Origin: a virus
Reading direction: 5' to 3' (one strand)
Virus record (IMG/VR): IMGVR_UViG_3300013112_000174
Location: 1 to 35,476 of that record
Length of the DNA: 35,476 bases
A program made the position numbers and the translations under genes. Every line of letters begins with the position of its first letter. Within the stretch, counting starts at the first letter, position 1. The notes under the pieces were generated by a model that was not told the origin of the DNA, did no database searches, and saw only the letters and a program-made list of their open reading frames with translations. Below, piece after piece: positions 32,948-35,476 of the stretch.

Positions 32948-34806
32948 TAGTTACTCGTTGTAGTGTAGTCAATACCGGCAGTAGTACCACCAGTAACCAT
33001 TGTGTCAATTTCACCAACAATAATTGCTGAAGAAGAATTAATTGTTAATAGTTCATTTCGTGTTGGTGCTATATCAGACGATGCCGGTTTAGTAATAATT
33101 TTAATATAATCATATGGGCCTACAATTGAATCAGGTGCAAAACCTTCAAGTGTTACATTACCTGTATTATAGTTTACATGACCAATATTTGGATTCAAAG
33201 TTGTGCCTGACCCAGAAACAATTTGTATAATATTCTTATTTTCTTCCGTATCTAAATAGTCTTTAAGTCTACACGACTCACCTCTATATGTAAATTCTGT
33301 CGAAGTAATGTATTGAGTCTTACCTGATAAATAAGTGATTGGTTGGTTAAAATCAAATGTATATAATTTTTCATTGCCTAATTCAGGTACAAATTTCTTA
33401 CTCATTTCAATTCTCATAATGGTTGAAATAACAGCAACACTTGAACTATCAATATCACGTAATAGGTTTGAGTTTCTAAACACACCACCAAATGATTTTA
33501 GGTTAGTGTCATTATATGCTTCAATAGTTATTCTAATGTTCTCGGATAGTGTAGCTTTATCTGATGATGCTACATTAGGGTTAAACTTAAAATAAACTTC
33601 TAAGTCAATGTATGTGTAATCAGGGTCAACAAGAATAGGTGTAATTGATACTACGTTCTTTGGCTTAAGAATATTACCAATAATAATTTCTTTTTCGGTA
33701 TCTGTTAATACTTCTCTTGCTTTAGGTTTAATCGATACATATACTTTACCATAGTCTGGTGGAATATTATCTTCACCACCCCATACAGTAAGTGTATCAA
33801 TATCTCCCCAAGAGTTTTGAATAATACCTTTATAATCATCTGGTGTTACGGCTCTATTTTGAGCAGTAAAAGCAAGTGGTGCAGAGAATCTAATTGATTC
33901 AGTCGATTCAGCACTAGCACCACCAGATGCATTTTGTATTGTTGTTATGGATACATTAGTGTTACCTTCAATAGTATCATTTAACGAGAAGATTGAAGCG
34001 CCATTAATATCACCTGGGCCAACAACTAAATAATTAATTTTAATAATATTACCTGCATCTAATTGAGTACCAATAATACCATCACCAAATTTAATTTCAT
34101 AAAACCCATCTCTTGATTCTTCCAAGAAATATACATTTGATTCAGCAGTAATATTTGTAATATTATTAGACTTAGTAAATGTAGTGGACTCAGTAGACGT
34201 AGATGATTCATAAATATCTACAATTAACGAATCTGTGTTTACATTATCACTTGTAATTGTATATGAATCAAAGTTTGATGGATCATATAGATATGATCTA
34301 TTGGCGAGAACACCTTGCTCTAATTTAACATTTTTAAATATGTATTTACCTGAATCATGTTCACCATACGCCGTTGTCATTGTCTCTGAAACAATTAAAT
34401 TATATGATATAGAATTAATAATCGTTGTGAATACTGTACCACGATTTATAGTCGCGGGAAGATTATTACCATCAATATATAGACCGGTTGGTGAAACTAA
34501 TTCAACATCAATATATGCTACAGCAGGTGATGTTGATCTTGGTGTATAACCAAGTAACTTAGCATGTGACACAACAGATTGTCTAAGTTGTGCTGTATCT
34601 AAAAATGTTTCATTAAGAGCAAAGTTAGCATTAACTGAGTTAATATGCGTGATGTATGATAACACATCAATCACTGTATTCATTGCAGAGCCTTCAAAAT
34701 TATAATCTGCAAATGCACCAGGCTGGTCCTGCATATATGTAATTAAGTTACTCTTTAATGTATTAAAATCTAATTCTGATGCATTAATTCTTCTGTCTTG
34801 TGCCAT
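32947..34806 (-). CDS. 6: Baseplate wedge protein gp6
   Basis: 619 residues against about 660 in T4. The N-terminal ELDFNTLKSNLITYMQDQPGAFADYNFEGSAMNTVIDVLSY and ALNETFLDTAQLRQSVVSHAKLLGYTPRS are the hallmark gp6/P2 gpJ opening. Mid-region RFSAPLAFTAQNRAVTPDDYKGIIQ and VYVSIKPKA match the Baseplate_J core. VEVYFKFNP and the FNQPITYLSGKTQYI region follow. In T4, gp6 dimers form the ring that holds the wedges around the hub. It is coupled to gp25 by a one-base TAATG overlap, and the next gene overlaps it the same way. Confidence 0.9.
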   Translation of the reverse strand: MAQDRRINASELDFNTLKSNLITYMQDQPGAFADYNFEGSAMNTVIDVLSYITHINSVNANFALNETFLDTAQLRQSVVSHAKLLGYTPRSTSPAVAYIDVELVSPTGLYIDGNNLPATINRGTVFTTIINSISYNLIVSETMTTAYGEHDSGKYIFKNVKLEQGVLANRSYLYDPSNFDSYTITSDNVNTDSLIVDIYESSTSTESTTFTKSNNITNITAESNVYFLEESRDGFYEIKFGDGIIGTQLDAGNIIKINYLVVGPGDINGASIFSLNDTIEGNTNVSITTIQNASGGASAESTESIRFSAPLAFTAQNRAVTPDDYKGIIQNSWGDIDTLTVWGGEDNIPPDYGKVYVSIKPKAREVLTDTEKEIIIGNILKPKNVVSITPILVDPDYTYIDLEVYFKFNPNVASSDKATLSENIRITIEAYNDTNLKSFGGVFRNSNLLRDIDSSSVAVISTIMRIEMSKKFVPELGNEKLYTFDFNQPITYLSGKTQYITSTEFTYRGESCRLKDYLDTEENKNIIQIVSGSGTTLNPNIGHVNYNTGNVTLEGFAPDSIVGPYDYIKIITKPASSDIAPTRNELLTINSSSAIIVGEIDTMVTGGTTAGIDYTTTSN

Positions 34807-35207
34807 TATCTTAGTCTCTCTAATGATGTTGCGATATTAGTAATCTGGTTTGTCGATATAATTTTAACAACAACTGTTATTGCTATTTTATTTAGGTCTG
34901 GTTTATTATTAACCTTAACATTTAATACTTCCACCCTAGGTTCAAAGTTAGTAATTGCCTCTTTAATACTATCAGTAATAGCAATTGATGTTATTAAACC
35001 ATTATTTTCAAATAAGTATTGTCTTAGGTTAGCCCCAAACAAAGGTTGGAATACTTTCTCACCATGATTGGTATTTAGAATATGTAGCACACTTTGCTTA
35101 ACAGAATTAATCTGCTTCTTTATTCCTATGTCACCCGTGTTGGGGTTTGATTTAAACACAAAGTCTAAATCAACATATTCTGTTTTGTTTGAGGTTGTAA
35201 TGGCCAT
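34806..35207 (-). CDS. 25: Baseplate wedge protein gp25
   Basis: 133 residues, against 132 in T4. IGIKKQINSVKQSVLHILNTNHGEKVFQPLFGANLRQYLFEN and ITDSIKEAITNFEPRVEVLNVKV are the GPW_gp25 domain. The protein links sheath and wedge in contractile tails and starts sheath polymerisation in T4. It begins exactly 5 nt downstream of a TATAAATA box with no Shine-Dalgarno, so a leaderless late message is expected. The gene order PAAR-25-6-(7-like)-8 supports the call. Confidence 0.95.
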   Translation of the reverse strand: MAITTSNKTEYVDLDFVFKSNPNTGDIGIKKQINSVKQSVLHILNTNHGEKVFQPLFGANLRQYLFENNGLITSIAITDSIKEAITNFEPRVEVLNVKVNNKPDLNKIAITVVVKIISTNQITNIATSLERLR

Positions 35208-35212
35208 AATGT

Positions 35213-35220
35213 TATTTATA
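35213..35220 (-). promoter_or_regulatory. T4-type late promoter box abutting gp25
   Basis: The minus strand reads TATAAATA-ACATT-ATG. The predicted start of transcription falls at or within a base or two of the ATG at 35207. The box follows the PAAR stop by 4 nt. Confidence 0.65.
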
Positions 35221-35224
35221 CCTA

Positions 35225-35476
35225 TTATCCACCAATAAATACATTACTAGATCCTGAAGTCATAGCTCCTGCATCAGCTGAATCACCTACTCTCGCTGCT
35301 GCACTTCCGCATATAAACACATTACCAGAACCCACATTAACATTAGCTACATGAGCAGGACATAATGGTGGTGATGTAGTATGACTTACTGTTGGGTCGC
35401 CTTGCCTTGCTGCTAATATCCCATTAATAAAAACAGTTCCTTGACCAGGAGTATCTAACGTAGTAGTACTCGTGCA
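35225..35476 (-). CDS. PAAR-repeat tail spike tip protein (5' end cut off)
   Basis: Only the last 83 residues are in the window; the frame runs off the right edge. TVFINGILAARQGDPTVSHTT is followed about 30 residues later by NVFICGSAAARVGDSADAGA and NVFIGG, the repeating 'xVFIxGxxAARxGD' pattern of PAAR proteins. Two His residues (in VSHTT and CPAHVANV) and two Cys (in PPLCPAH and FICG) are candidate zinc ligands; PAAR proteins usually bind Zn at the needle tip. PAAR caps the gp5 spike in T4-like phages (T4 gp5.4) and sharpens membrane piercing. It lies just before gp25, as expected. Confidence 0.85.
   Translation of the reverse strand, partial: CTSTTTLDTPGQGTVFINGILAARQGDPTVSHTTSPPLCPAHVANVNVGSGNVFICGSAAARVGDSADAGAMTSGSSNVFIGG

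Overview
This is an AT-rich stretch of a marine T4-like (Straboviridae/Kyanoviridae-type) myovirus genome. Almost every gene is on the minus strand, packed with 1-50 nt overlaps. The right end is the recognisable T4-type baseplate-wedge block in the order PAAR spike tip, gp25, gp6, a P2 gpI-like wedge protein, gp8 and a 1655-residue DUF4815-type structural protein. Several intergenic gaps carry the exact T4 late-promoter octamer TATAAATA on the minus strand. The composition and mixture of fibre and sugar-modification genes resemble SAR11 (pelagiphage) or cyanophage T4-like viruses. The host cannot be read from the sequence, so this placement is inference.

Layout, in the direction of transcription (right to left): (1) 35476-25226, baseplate wedge and associated structural proteins. 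(2) 25224-20883, fibre or decoration proteins (478, 112, 70 and 760 aa), closed by a hairpin terminator at 20847-20874. (3) A late promoter at 20796-20803 starts a discrete run, 20762-14766. It holds a Tyr-rich repeat virion-type protein, a Lys/Glu-rich protein, a glycosyltransferase-like protein, a 2-oxoglutarate/Fe(II) oxygenase, a sulfotransferase, a methyltransferase, an unknown protein and a radical SAM enzyme. (4) 13372-14791 is the only plus-strand block: a glycosyltransferase-like protein and a Rossmann/methyltransferase-like protein. It faces a divergent glycosyltransferase (12683-13291) across a gap holding a host-type sigma70 promoter. (5) 12640-2161 holds the main fibre cluster: a small N-terminal-domain protein, 1230-aa and 1170-aa repeat fibres, a collagen-like fibre, and two small coiled-coil or chaperone-like proteins. 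(6) 2213-604 encodes a U32-like Fe-S protein and a methyltransferase. (7) The left end is a partial membrane protein resembling DUF401 transporters.

My main inference is that the fibre genes are interleaved with a full set of small-molecule and sugar chemistry: three GT-like proteins, PAPS sulfotransferase, 2OG oxygenase, U32-type protein, radical SAM, and two to three methyltransferases. The simplest reading is a phage-encoded system that decorates its own fibres. Candidate acceptors are the collagen-like G-X-Y stretch (Y position only Lys, Thr, Gln or Ala) and the 16-fold xY(T/S)G stretch. This is a hypothesis from gene order and motifs, not a demonstrated activity.

No tRNA, rRNA, CRISPR array, insertion sequence or integrase was seen. 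No gap between genes exceeds 300 bases; the longest (about 120-133 bases, at 471-603 and 20763-20882) are described where they hold something.
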